The position numbers were made by a program, and so were the translations under genes. Of a stretch of 64,000 nucleotides of DNA, positions 23,549 to 35,800 are shown piece after piece (the stretch's first letter is position 1; every line of letters begins with the position of its first letter). Source of the DNA: Symbiodinium natans. Taxonomy: Eukaryota; Sar; Dinophyceae; Suessiales; Symbiodiniaceae. Where the stretch lies: assembly GCA_905221605.1 (NCBI GenBank), contig CAJNDS010002562.1, positions 248,501-312,500 on the forward strand, read 5' to 3'. Under the pieces are notes generated by a model. It searched no databases and had not been told where the DNA came from. It saw only the letters and a program-made list of their open reading frames with translations.

Positions 23549-24728
23549 TTGCGCCGCCCTCAGACGACTGTGTCGGCCATTCGTCTTCAAATTCCTAAAC
23601 GCTAAACCCTAAACCCTATGTGCGCAAGCAAAACGATTTGTTCAGGGCATGGGCTGGCACAGACCCTTGGGATCTTTGTGAGACATCGCCACGTTTAGGG
23701 TGGGGCGTCTTCCCACTCTCAAAACCCTGTCCAACCGCCATCCACTCCTGCTTTGCTGAAACCCTAAACCCTAAACCCTAAACCCTAAACCCTAAACCCC
23801 AAAACCCTAAACCCCTAAACCCTAAACCCTAAACCCCTAAACCCCTAACCCCTAAAGCCCTAAAACCCTAAACCCCAAGCCCAAGCTGCAAGCCCGAGCC
23901 TGAACAATCCCATGGTTGTTGGATAGGGTTTAGGGTTATGGTTCGAGGGTTTCGGGTTGAGGGTTCAAGGTTTAGGGTTATGGTCTTAGAGTTTGGGGCT
24001 TGTGGTTTCAGGGGTTAGGCTTAGGGCCCACAGTGTCAGGGCTTAGCGTTTCTAACCGCTAGGACCCTAGAGCCCTAAAGCCCTAAAGCCCTAAAACCCC
24101 AAACACACAAACCCAAAAACGCTGAAATACCCGAAGCCCTAGAACCCGAAACCCTGGAACCCTAAAACCCAAACCCTAGAACCCTAAACCCTCAACCCCG
24201 AAACCGGGGTGTACTCCGATGGCGTTTCGGAGGTCCCAAGGAAGTCTGAGGCGGTCCAGCCCAGCCATACGCGCTGCTGATGCTGAAAAAACGGGGGAGG
24301 TGAAGAACCCTACCTTGCGAGCCCAGCACCCCTACAATTTGTTTTTGTTTTTAGGGTTTAGGGTTAAGGGTTTATAGGGCTAAAGACCTCAAACCTCAAA
24401 CCCCTAAGCCTATTGATTTTAAACCCTAAGCCCCGAAACGCCGAAAGCCTGGACTGAGGCTGGCGACGCTGCAGCAGATCCTTGACACCCGAGCTGGAAT
24501 AGGACCGCTTTTTTGGGTTTAGGGCTGCACCCTGGACCGCGGGTTTACGGGCTTGGAGGAGTTTCAGTTCTTGTGCTTCCTTATCTGAGTCGCGTTTTGT
24601 TTTCAAGCGCTGCTTGTATTTAAAGTTACTTAAGGGATCAGGGGAGTTAGTAAGGGGGGGGTTACAAGTAAGGTCACCATACCTATAGCCACGTAGAACC
24701 TCAGTTAAGGTACTTATATCCCTACTTA

Positions 24729-24864
24729 CTACCCTAAACCGTAAACCCTAAACCCTAAACCCTAAACCCTAAACCCTAAACCCTAAACCCTAAACCCTAA
24801 ACCCTAAACCCTAAACCCTAAACCCTAAACCATCCTAAACCCTAAAACCCTAAACCCTAAATTC
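24729..24864 (-). repeat. CCCTAAA array
   Basis: About 17 CCCTAAA units, nearly perfect. Confidence 0.95.
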
Positions 24865-25416
24865 CCCCAGCTGAGCCCATACAGCAGAGAGTCAGGGACA
24901 GGGGCGTCTGCAGGCGGAAGGTTCGCGGAGGGCCGCGGAAGGCGATGCTCGACTCATAGACCCGTCTGCTCGCGAAACTGGTTCGGCCCAATGAGCTGTA
25001 TTAGGGTTTAGGGTTTAGGGTTTAGGGTTTAGGCTTTAGGGTTTAGGGTTTAGGGTTTAGGGTTTAGGGTTATTTATGGTTTAGGGTTTAGGGTGCGTGA
25101 AGGCGACGGCAGATCCGTCTGCAGAAGGTCTGCGGTGGCCATCGAGGTTGCCCGAAAGCCGCCCCGGAAGGCCGCAGAAGGTTCTGCGGAAGGGGTTTAG
25201 GGTTAAAAGGACCGATCCAATGGAGATGCCCAAATCGGCTCATTAAAAAAAAACCCAAAATTCACCTATACAGAACCCAAAAAAAACCCAAGCCAGGGTT
25301 CGGAGAAACCCGCTAAGAACCTAAGACGAACCTGAAAAAAACATAAAAAAAAGGCGGCAACCAAGCACATGCTACGAGACATAGACCATGGCTTTGGCGC
25401 CCCGCCTCACCTGCAT

Positions 25417-25494
<78 letters not shown>
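25417..25494 (+). repeat. 78-nt uninterrupted poly-G tract
   Basis: Seventy-eight consecutive G on the + strand, followed directly by T8 and then, at about 25530-25590, repeats of CGCG plus T6-T7. The Gly and Pro runs in overlapping frames are artefacts. The length could be affected by sequencing or assembly. Confidence 0.9.
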
Positions 25495-25496
<2 letters not shown>

Positions 25497-26273
25497 TTTT
25501 TTGGGGTTTTGATTGGGTTGTTTTCACGTTCTGTTCACGTTTTTTCCGCGTTTTTTTCGCGTTTTTTTCGCGTTTTTTGCGCGTTTTTTTCCTGAGGAAC
25601 ACAAGAGCCCCCTCCCCTCGCTCCTGATTTCAGGGTTTGGGTTTTATCTGGGTTTTATACAGGATTTATGCAGGTTTTTTTTAATGGTATATCTGTGTTC
25701 GTCTCCATGCCTCGAACCTTCTAAGTTTAGGGTTTAGGGTTTAGGGTTCAGGGTTTAGGGTTTAGGGTGACTTTACTTCCACGGGCATAAAGACCACAAC
25801 TCATATCAGTTTGGGTCTTATGTCTTAGGTTGGACGTTTCTGCCAGAGAACAAGAGTCGGAGATTGTAAGGACTTGCGCATCGTTCAGAGGCAGCGGCTT
25901 CCCAGGATTTTAGTAGAACCCGATATGCTACAAAACCCTAAACCCGAAACCCGAAACCCTAAACCCTAAACCCTAAACGATGCAGACGTGGAAGAATCCT
26001 AGTAAAAGCCTAAACCGTGTACGGATCCGATGCTAAGGTTTGGGGGTTCAGGTTTTGGGTCGCAGGGTTTAGGGTTTTTGGGCTTAACCCCTAAACCCAA
26101 AGGATCAAACCCTCAGCCACCTAAGCCCTACATCCTGAGGTTTAGGGTTTAGGGTCAAGGGTTTAGGATTTTGTTTTTAGGGTTTAGGGTTTGGGGTTCA
26201 GGGGTGGTCTACCAGGCCCATCCAATGGGTTTGGCCCGTGCGGCGCTCAGCCTCACAGACAGGGAGGCCTCAG

Positions 26274-26437
26274 GGTTTAGGGTTTAGGGTTTAGGGTTTA
26301 GGGTTTAGGGTTTAGGGTTTAGGGTTTAGGTTTAGAGTTTAGGGTTAGGGTTTAGGGTTTAGGGTTTAGGGTTTAGGGTTAAGGGTTAAGGGTTTAGGGT
26401 TTAGGGTTTAGGGTTTAGGGTTTAGGTTTAGGGTTTA
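26274..26437 (+). repeat. TTTAGGG array
   Basis: More than 20 units with occasional short (TTAGGG) or variant units. It is one of the longest arrays in the window. Confidence 0.95.
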
Positions 26438-28199
26438 GAACCCTGCGTAGTGGGAGCCTCAGTCAGTAGCATGTGAACCTTAATGAAATAGACCCTAAAG
26501 TTGACTTATCAGTTCTTGATGGAGCAAAACGGTACATATCTCCCCCTAACCAATCATTACATAGGGACCCTAATTTCCAGACTCCAGACTAAGAACCATC
26601 CTAGAGCTTAAAGCCCGAACCCTAACCCTAAACCCTGGACCCTAAACCCTAAACCCCAAACCCCAAACCCTAAACCCTAAACCCTAAACCCTAAACCCTA
26701 AACCCTAAACCCTAAACCCCAATCCCTGCATTTCTCTAAGCCACTCCAGGCCCTTTCTCAGCCCAGAGAGAGACCTCCCCGGTTCGGCGGGTAAGGGGGG
26801 GGGGGGGGGGGGGTGTGAGGATATCAGCCTTTTGCACTGCGGGGGCGCCTTATCGGAGGTTTCAGGGGTGTGGGAGTGCTTCGAGGGGCGCTGATGCCTA
26901 AGAGTACTGCACCCATTCTACGAAAAAAGGTCTACTGCAGTTCATCTCAACCAGCAAACCCTACATCCTAAACCCTATACTCCTATACCCTAAACCTGAA
27001 CCCTTATAAACCTGAAACCCATAGGCCTGTCTCCGACAATCCCTGACTCTTCAGGTTTGGCAGCTGCTGCGGTGGCTTTGTTTTACAGTGGATGTGGGCA
27101 CCAGCCTCGGTGCACCCGAGACTCTACAGTTTAGGGTTTAGGGTTTAGGGTTTAGCCCTTAAAGGGCTGGGCGATTTAGTAAGTAGCTGTGAAGTATGGT
27201 TATGAAATTTGGGAGGTAAGTAGCTATGCACAAAGTGGAGTTGCACATATTATAGGGGCCATGTCGGACAAGGTGCATATGAGGGATTTCCAGGGCAGTG
27301 GGATAACGCGTCCCTGGTCCCTTCCTACTGCCCCGCCACGCCCCTCAGTAAGATAATGCACGAAGTAGGTATCTAATGCCTTTCCCTCAACCCTAAAACT
27401 CTAAACCCTAAGCCCGAAGCCCTAAGAACTAGCACGACTTGTCTGATTGTTCAAACCGGGGTAGTCCCCCTACCAATAACTTGATTGCCCTCCCCCAAAA
27501 AACGATTGCAATACTAGTTTCATATGCCTGCAAGCACGTGAAAACCCTAAACCCTAAACCCTAAACACCTTCCAACCTAAACCCTGAGAGCCTGAATTTT
27601 GGCACACGCTTGGGTTCGGGATTCAGGGTTTTTGGGCTTAGGGCTTCATGCTTTTGGAATTGGTGTTCACTTTTGGGGTTTGAGGTGTCTTAGGGTGCAG
27701 GGTTTACGTCCCGCATGCGAGAGGGTTTAGGGCTTGGGGTTTGGGGGCTAACCCCTAAACCCTAAACCCTAAGCCCCAAACCGCTTTGGGACCTGGCCAG
27801 GACAGACGTGGGCATTGTGAAGGGCATCAGCTATGGGCCCGGACCCTGTCAGCGGGGGCTTTGGCCGAGGTGCTTTGGGTTTATCGGCCTTAAGTGGGTA
27901 TAGGGTTGGAGGGTTCATGGCGTTTAAGGGTTTACAAGGGTTCAAGGGTTTCAGGATTTTCGGGTTTTAGGGTTTTGGCGGTTTAGGTTGGGTTTTAGGG
28001 TTTTACGGTTTTTGCGTTTCGGTTTTTAGGGTTTTAGGGTTTCAGGGGTTTGAGGGTTTTAGGGTTTTAGGGTTTCAGGGTTTTGGTGTTCAGTCTAAGG
28101 AATGATGGCTTCGGAGCTGCCGTGGGGGAAAAATGCCGGGGGTGGGACTGTACAAGTGGCAGCCCTTTGAGCGGCCAGGAGTGCATCCTCATCATTAAG

Positions 28200-28310
28200 C
28201 CCCCTAAACCCTAAACCCTAAACCCTAAACCCTAAACCCTAAACCCTAAACCCTAAACCCTAAACCCCAAACCCCAAACCCCAAACCCCAAACCCCAAAC
28301 CCCAAACCGG
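28200..28310 (-). repeat. CCCTAAA array switching to CCCCAAA
   Basis: About eight CCCTAAA units followed by about seven CCCCAAA units. The switch is abrupt. Confidence 0.9.
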
Positions 28311-29421
28311 AGAGGCTCAGTTCTTGGATCATCTAAGATCCTGCAAGCTACAAGGTCATGCCACGAGCTTAGGGTCGTGAGACGGTGGTAGGGTTTGGGG
28401 TTTCGGGTTTAGGGTTTAGGGTTTAGGGTGTAGGGTTTAGGGTTTAGGGTTTAGGGTTTAGGGTTCAGGGTTCAGGGTTTAGGGTTTAGGGTTAGGGTTT
28501 AGGGCTGAGACAAACCAGCGTCGACCTGCCGCAACAAGCCCAACTTGCCTCACAGCCCAACCCTTCGGCAACCAGAACATTTTCGTTCACGCTTGCGGCT
28601 TGCCACACTCTGCCACAGACACTCCATGTTAAATGAGGCGAGATTATGAAAAACATCTTGCTTTCGGGACTTTCGCGGCTTCATTTCAAATGTCTTGTTC
28701 AGATGTGTCAGCACAAAGAGCATGCAGAAATGCATTTCTTATGCCAAGAGATCTTTTCTGAGGGTTGTCAGGTGCCGCTTTCCCTAAACCCTAAACCCTA
28801 AACCCTCCTAAACCCTAAACCCTAAACCCTAAACCCTAAACCCTAAACCCTAAACCGTAGCTCAGCACAGCATCCATGTTTTTTCCCCATCGCATGCATG
28901 GGTGGTAGCTGGAGCCGCTTTGGTCGTGAAATGTCGACAGCTTCAGGCTTTGCGTGTTTCCTTGGTCATTACTAGATGCGCCACAAAGGAGGAAGAGGGG
29001 CACACCCGCCCCCTCGCGTGGCTGTACACCCGCGAGCCCTAAGCTCATTATTACAGGGTCTAGGTTTTAAGGTGGGGGGGGGGGGGGGGGGGGTGAGGAG
29101 GCAATGATGCTGGTGCATATAGGGCTAAGCCTTCATGCTGAAATCCTACCCTATGCATTTTTCCAAGTAAGAATGATGTTTAGCTTCCCCGCTGGTTTCA
29201 TTACAGGACCTTGCTTATCTGTAGCTGGTTGAAAATATACTGTGCCTTTCAGCCATCTTCAAGTCTCCGGATAATACGCAAGCCACCAATCTTGGATGTG
29301 GGTTTAGGGCTTAGGGCTTAGGGCTTAGGGTTTAGGGTTTAGGGTTTAAGGTTTAGGGCTTAGGGTTTAGGGTCTTTGACACTGACGGCCGTTCCTCGCT
29401 GTATGTTCTGCGACCGCTTAG

Positions 29422-29811
29422 GCGTTTTGGATTGAAGCTGTGGCGCTCTCGCGAGACCTAGGCGAAAACCTCAGCCCTTGCTCACGTTAGTCCTGCAAAA
29501 CGTAGGGCTTGGGGCTAAGGCCCCTATCGTGACCACACTTCCAAGCACACGTGACCTACCAAGAACACGCAAACGGTACATTAAGTCAGCCAACGAAAAG
29601 CCCAAACCTCAACAACGAGTCAAACCCTCTATGCGGGTTTGCTGCGATATTCACCCAACAGCCTGGCAAAGGCCCTAAACCTTCTTAGGATCCCCCTAAA
29701 CCCTAAACCCTAAACCCTAAACCCCGTTCGGATCCTGCAAGGCCCCTAAGCCCTCTTAGGATCCTACGAAACTATCCAGGCCCATGCCTTGCAAGGGGCC
29801 CTGCACCGTTA
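29422..29811 (+). CDS. Glycoside-hydrolase-like gene: first two recognised exons
   Basis: 29422-29450 (after a TTAG acceptor, GC donor) reads FWIEAVALS. 29780-29811 (after a CCAG acceptor, GC donor) reads PMPCKGPCTV. The split Ser codon TC/G joins them. The intron holds a CCCTAAA array between 28-bp direct repeats. The first exon is the weaker of the two. Confidence 0.5.
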
Positions 29812-32800
29812 GCCAGGCCGGGAAGGGATTCCGAAATGTTTAGGGTTTAGGGTTTAGGGTTTAGGGTTTAGGGTTTAGGGTTTAGGGTTTAGGGCTTAGG
29901 GTTTGGGGTTTGGGGTTTGGGGTTTGGGGTTTGGGGTTTGGGGTTTGGGGTTTGGGGTTTAGGGATCGGGTTTGGAGTTTAGGTTTTGGGCAGGTTTTTG
30001 GGATGGGAGGCATTAGTGTGTTTAGGGGTGTCTTCTTGGGCTGTTTTGAGACTTGTAGGCAAGAGTTGTTTTGTTCTTGCATGAGTCCCCTCAAACCCAG
30101 CGTGGCCCCAAGATCTGAACCTCAACCCTAAAGCCCTCAACGCAAGACTCCGACACAGCCCTACGGCAGCCGAAAGCGTGAATCCTAAACCTCTAGGACC
30201 CAGAGCAGGCCCGTATTCCCATCGTTTAGGGTTTAGGTTCCCTTGTCAGCCCCTTCAAAACAACAAAGGGCACCCGTTTATCCCGAAGCAATAAACCCCA
30301 AACTCCTGAACCCTCAACCTCCGGTTTGCACGGATGGCGTCTAGGGTTCAGAGGGGGAGTTGTCGGGTGGAGTGAGTCTTAGTAAATCCGGAACCCTCAA
30401 GTCTTGTGCTGTCCCGACCTGAAGAGGCTTTTTCGGGTTTGGGGTTTAGGGTTTAGAGCCTATGCTTTCCGCATCACCCCTCGAAATAGTTAGCCCAGCA
30501 TCCTAGTTCTAGCCCAAGCAGGGCTGAGAGTTTAGGGTTGAGGGTTTTGGGTTTTAGGGTTTAGGGTTATTTAGGGTGATGTAGATTTAGAGGTTTTCGG
30601 GATTGTGGATTTGAGCCCTAGACCCTCAACCCTTCTGTTAGGGTTTAGGGTCTGGGTTGAAGCCCGAAACCCTAAGCCCTCAACCCTTCTATCAGGATTT
30701 TCAGCCCTAAACCCTCAACCCCAAACCCCAAACCCCAAACCCCAAACCCTAAACCCTAAACCCTAACCCCTAAGCCTGGGAAGAGTTGCTGGGCTCGCCT
30801 GTGCTTTTCTGTCACGAGAGGACGACTTCTTCTCGCAGTCCGCGAAGCCCATGCCGCCAGCCCCAGCATCTTCTGGATTTGGGGAATTCGGGGGTTTTTG
30901 GGTTTAGGGTTTCGAGTTTGGGGTTTAGGGGGTTTGGGGTTTAGGGCTTGGGGTTTAGGGTTTAGGGTTTAGGGTTTAGGGTTTAGGGTTTAGGGTTTGG
31001 GGTGTCGAGGTGGTGCAGACTCGGGATCCAACTTGGCGCGCGCTTGCTTCGTGTTACAGGCCTGCTAAGCGCAAAACCCTACGCCGTTGCCCCTGAACCT
31101 TAAACCCTCAATCCCTAGTCCTTAAACCCTCAATCCCTAATCCCTAAACCCTCAATCCCTAAATCCTAAACCCTAATCCCTTAACCTTAAGCCCGAAGAC
31201 CTAAACCCTAAACTCTAAACCCTCAACCCTAAACCCTAAACCCTATGCCGGAGTCTGTTCGAAGGTGGGGTCGGAGAGGGCGAGGAGACCTCGAGGCAGC
31301 TGCAAGACTCTGTCGGGGTTTAGGGTTTAGGGTTTAGGGTTTAGGGTTTAGGGTTTCGGGTTTCGGGTTTAGGGTTTAGGGTTTAGGTCTTCGGGCTTAA
31401 GGTTTAGGGATTAGGGTTTAGGGTTTGCGGCGGTTTGTTTGAGTTAAAGACCTATAGGGTTCAGGACTTGGGTTTCAGAGCTTCAGATTCCAAGAGCTCG
31501 GCTTTTCTTAGTTTGGGATTGTCTTTTCAGGCTACAGGGTGTTCTTGCGTGGCGGGTACAGAGTTCATTATAGGGTTCTTAAGGGAAGGGGGTTCAAGGG
31601 GGGTTTAGGGTTTAGGGTTTAGGGTTTAGGGTTTAGGGTTTAGGGTTTAGGGTTTAGGGTTTAGGGTTTAGGGTTTAGGGTTTAGGGTTTAGGGTTGTAT
31701 GTAACCCAAGCTTCCCTCATACTTCCCACTACTCCCCAAGCTTCCCTAAGGTTCCCTCGGTACCTACCCCCCTTGAACCCCCCCTAACCCTAAACCCGAA
31801 ACCCTAAACCCTAAACCCTAAACCCTAAACCCTAAACCCTAAACCCTAAACTCTAAAACAAAAAAATCCTACACCCTAAACCCTAAACCGCCCTTGAGAA
31901 TGGGGTTTAGGATTCTCCGGCGCCTTCCTGACTGGCGACGTGTGTTTGCTCTCACTCCCACCCTGCGTCAGTCCTAAACCCTTAACCCCCCCAACTCCAC
32001 ATAGGGTTAGGGTTTAGGGTATGAGGTTGAGGGTTTAGGGTTGAGGGTTTAACCCAAGCAAGTTGAGTTAGAGACGATCCTCCTCCTACTCTGGGGGGAA
32101 ACATGGCTCCTCTTCCCAAGCCCGAAACCCTTCGCCCTCTCAACGCCTAAGTCCACACCTACTTGGAGGTTCATGGTTTTAACTTCAATTTTAAGTCTAC
32201 TCAGAACCTACTTAGAGGACTTAGGGGGCTTATAAGTAAAGTTATACTTCGGGTTATAAGTGCTCTGCACCTCCAAGTACGCCGCGCAAAAAGCCTTCAA
32301 ACCGTCAAACCCACGCAGATCATTCGGCAGCTTGGGGCCAACACGGTGCGCGCAGCTCTCAGGTTAGAGCTCCACGCTGATGGGCTGGGTGCTTTAGGGC
32401 CCCAGATCTCAGGGTTTAGGGTTTAGGGTTTGGGGCTGAGGGTGTTTGGGGTTCCGGCTTTGGCCACCGCATGCAGGATCTGCAGGATAGGCTCGCTTAC
32501 TCCCTTTCAAGTGCCGACCGTTCAAAGTGCCCAGCTAGTGTCGGTCTTTCCCCAAGGTTCCTAAACCCTAAAAAAAACACCAAACCCTAAACCCTGAACC
32601 CCAAACCCTTTTGCACTAAACCCTCAACCCCACCAAGGTCTCTACGGGAACAATCCAGAGAACACCCACCGAGACTTCCTGGACGAAGCCAAGGCGCACT
32701 GAGCGAACTTCAAGCGATGCTGCACCCACCTCAGAGCTGCCCCTCATCCGACAGCCACATGGTCACTTCTCTAAAAGATGGTCCCTTTTGAAGTTACTGT

Positions 32801-35800
32801 TATTGAGGGTACCCCAAAAAGGGACGAATCATAATTTTGAGAACTCACAATAAAAGCCCAAGCCCTGCACTCTAGGCCATTGTAAGCAAACAGAGTTACC
32901 TTGTTGAGTCACCGCCGCCATCCGTAGTGAGGTCGAAGACGGCCCCTCAAACCCAAACCTGAGAATACAAGCACCAGGAATTTATGTAGATAACTGAAGC
33001 CAGCCAAAGACCCCGAAAACCCACGCACAAAACACCGCAAACTCAAACTCCCGGCCCAACCGATACAAACACAACAAACTCACCAAGACCTTTTTTTTTT
33101 TTTTTTTTTTGGGGGGGGGGTTCCCTTAAATTGGTTTAGGGCTTAGGGCTACTAGGACTCAGTGTAGGGGTTAGGTTCCCTTATGAGCCCCCTTTAAGCC
33201 CAAAAAGGGCACCCCCTTTTTTTCCCTGGGTTTCTCTTGCTCTAGTAAACCCCACACCCTACCCCTTAACGCCCGAAGCCTGAACGCGAAACCCTAGCCC
33301 GGATTTAGGACCAGGGTTGAGGGATCCACCTTGCACAGAACTATCCCCCTGCCCTAAGTGTGTGTAGAATTGAGGGAAGACCGGGAAGAAGTGCAGTCGC
33401 AGACACGCCAAGATGATAGTCGCAAGTGGTCGCATAAGATGCTTGTTCGATCCGCTGCCAACAGATCAAGGTTTGAGAGCCAGATCACTAGGGCTTCACA
33501 GACATAGCGCACGAGCTACGACCTGAAATTCAGGGTAACTCCTGCACAAGCTTACTGCCACCCTTCCTGTGATGATGCAAGAGACCCCACCGAAAGCAGA
33601 CTCCACATGAGGCCACTTACGATTGAGGTGACTCTCCTAAGTGGCAAGAGGGTTTCTCTGGAAGCAGGAGCGGACGAGTCTGTAGAGTCATTGAAAAAGA
33701 GAGCACGGAAGGCTCTGGCCATTGGCAGGGCCACGCTGTTGGACTCCTCCGGACGCGTGCTGGATGCAGCATCCACGCTTGAAGAATGTAGTTTGCAGAG
33801 CGGCGACACACTCACCTTGCAGAGGGGAAGCGTTCGCGTTCACGGTCACAAGAGTGTTTTGGCTGCCATTCTGGGTGATGGCTCTGGTGTGACCTGGGGC
33901 TATGCCTAAGCTGAACATGGTGGCGACAGCAGGGCTGTGCAAGGTCAACTGAAGGACGTGCAGCAGTTCCAAGCTACAAGCACGGGTTGGGCTGCCATTC
34001 TAGGCGATGGGTCTGTTGTGACCTGGGGTGATGCTGCCGTTGGTGGTGACAGCAGTGCTGTGCAAGGCCGGCTGAAGAACGTCAAGCAGGTCCAAGCTAC
34101 GGCCACGGCTTTTGCCGCCATTCTGGGTGCTGGGTCTGTTGTGACCTGGGGCGATGAAGCTGCTGGTGGCGACAGCAGTGCTGTGCAAGATCAGCTGGTG
34201 GACGTTCAGCAGATCCAATCTACCCGCTGGGCTTTTGCTGCAATTCTGGGTGATGGGTCCGTCGTGGCCTGGGGGATTGCTGCTTGTGGTGGAGATAGCA
34301 GTGCTGTGCAAAATCAGCTGAAGAACGTCAAGCGGGTCCAAGCTACGGCCACGGCTTTTGCCGCCATTCTGGGCGATGGGTCTGTTGTGACCTGGGGCTA
34401 TGCTGAGCATGGTGGCGACAGCAGTGCTGTGCAAGGTCGGCTGAAGGACGTGCAGCAGATCCAAGCTAACGAAGTGGCGTTTGCTGCCATTCTGGGCAAT
34501 GGGTCTGTTGTGTCCTGGAGCTCTTTGAAAGTGGGGGCGACAGCAGTGCTGCGCAAGATTAGGTGAAGGACGTGCAGATCCAAGCTACCGGGGTGCAGAG
34601 ACACTGTGCAAGGTTGGTTGGTTTGGAAAAAGAAGGGTTGGGTTGATTGGAGTAGGCCGGAGAAGGCCGCGGCTTTCAGGTACAGGGTTACTGGTTAGAG
34701 GGCTGCGGTTTCGGGTTTCTTGGTTGAGGAGTCTGGATTTGGGGTAGCGTGATTTCTTGGACAGAAAGTTGAAGTGCTTAGGCACCAATCATGGTGTCGT
34801 GCGGTTTCTGCAATCCCGTTAAACTGAATTCATATGGACTCCCAGGCTCCACAACATCTGGGCTTTGGAGTACTATACTTTAATACATTTTTTGGTTTTG
34901 GGCTCCCGTTATAGCTACTTATACCTAAAAAGTACATACTTTTTTCCTGGGTCTACTCCAGAGGTAAGAAAACCCTCCAGACGCTAGAGCCCTGAAGCCC
35001 TTGGGAAAGGCAAAAAATGTTCTTGAAGACAGAGGTTGCCAGAAGGGGGCCGCAAAACTCATCACTTTTTGAGGCTTCCAAGAACCCCCCCCCAAAAAAA
35101 AAACCCGCACCGCTACCTTAAAACATGCCCTAAACCCTAAACCCACAACCCCAAAACCCTTACACCGCTGAACCCTCATTACTGCCAACTGCCTCCGAAT
35201 GTTCTCGTGACAGGCTCGTTCCACAGGCTTATCATGACTTGACGCCTTACCACCGCAATCAGTGCAGAGAAACTATGTCGAGTATCAGTTGAGGGCTACT
35301 AGGACTCAGAGTAGGTTTAGGGTTTAGGGCTACGAGGACTCAAAGTAGGCCCTTCTTCCTTGTTTTAGGGGTCAGGTTCCCTTCTACGCCCTTTGTAAGC
35401 CCAAAATGGGCACCACCTTTTTTCCGAGGTTGCTGTCTAGCAAACCTCACACCCTACCCCTTAAAGCCCTAAGCCCCCACACGAAACCCTCGCCCCTTAA
35501 ACCCTTAACCCAGACCCTAAACCCTGCCCTTGAAACCTAAACCCCTGCATGGGGTTGATCTAAATCATTGGGTCTCTTCTCCCTAAACCCTAAACCCTAA
35601 ACCCTAAATCCTAAATCCTAAATTAGTAACTTAACCTGGGCATGCCTTTTGCGCAGGAGCTGGGGTTAGCAGTGGTGCCTGGCTCCAGCCTTACCCGACT
35701 CAGTGCTTGGGGTGCAGGGATTTCGGGGGTTTCAGGGCTGGGTTTAGGGTTTAGGGTTTAGGGTTTAGGGTTTAGGGTTTAGGGTTTAGGGTTTAGGGTT

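Larger units (their letters stand above)
19556..29421. other. Array-dense stretch with no assignable gene
   Basis: It contains many TTTAGGG/CCCTAAA arrays, three TIR elements and minisatellites. Exon-like islands behind AG acceptors include 26213-26272, 27053-27129, 27262-27349 (before GTAAG) and 27428-27538 on the + strand, and 28550-28735 and 28857-29040 on the - strand. Some may be 5' exons of the glycoside-hydrolase-like gene, but no phase chain could be made. Confidence 0.3.
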
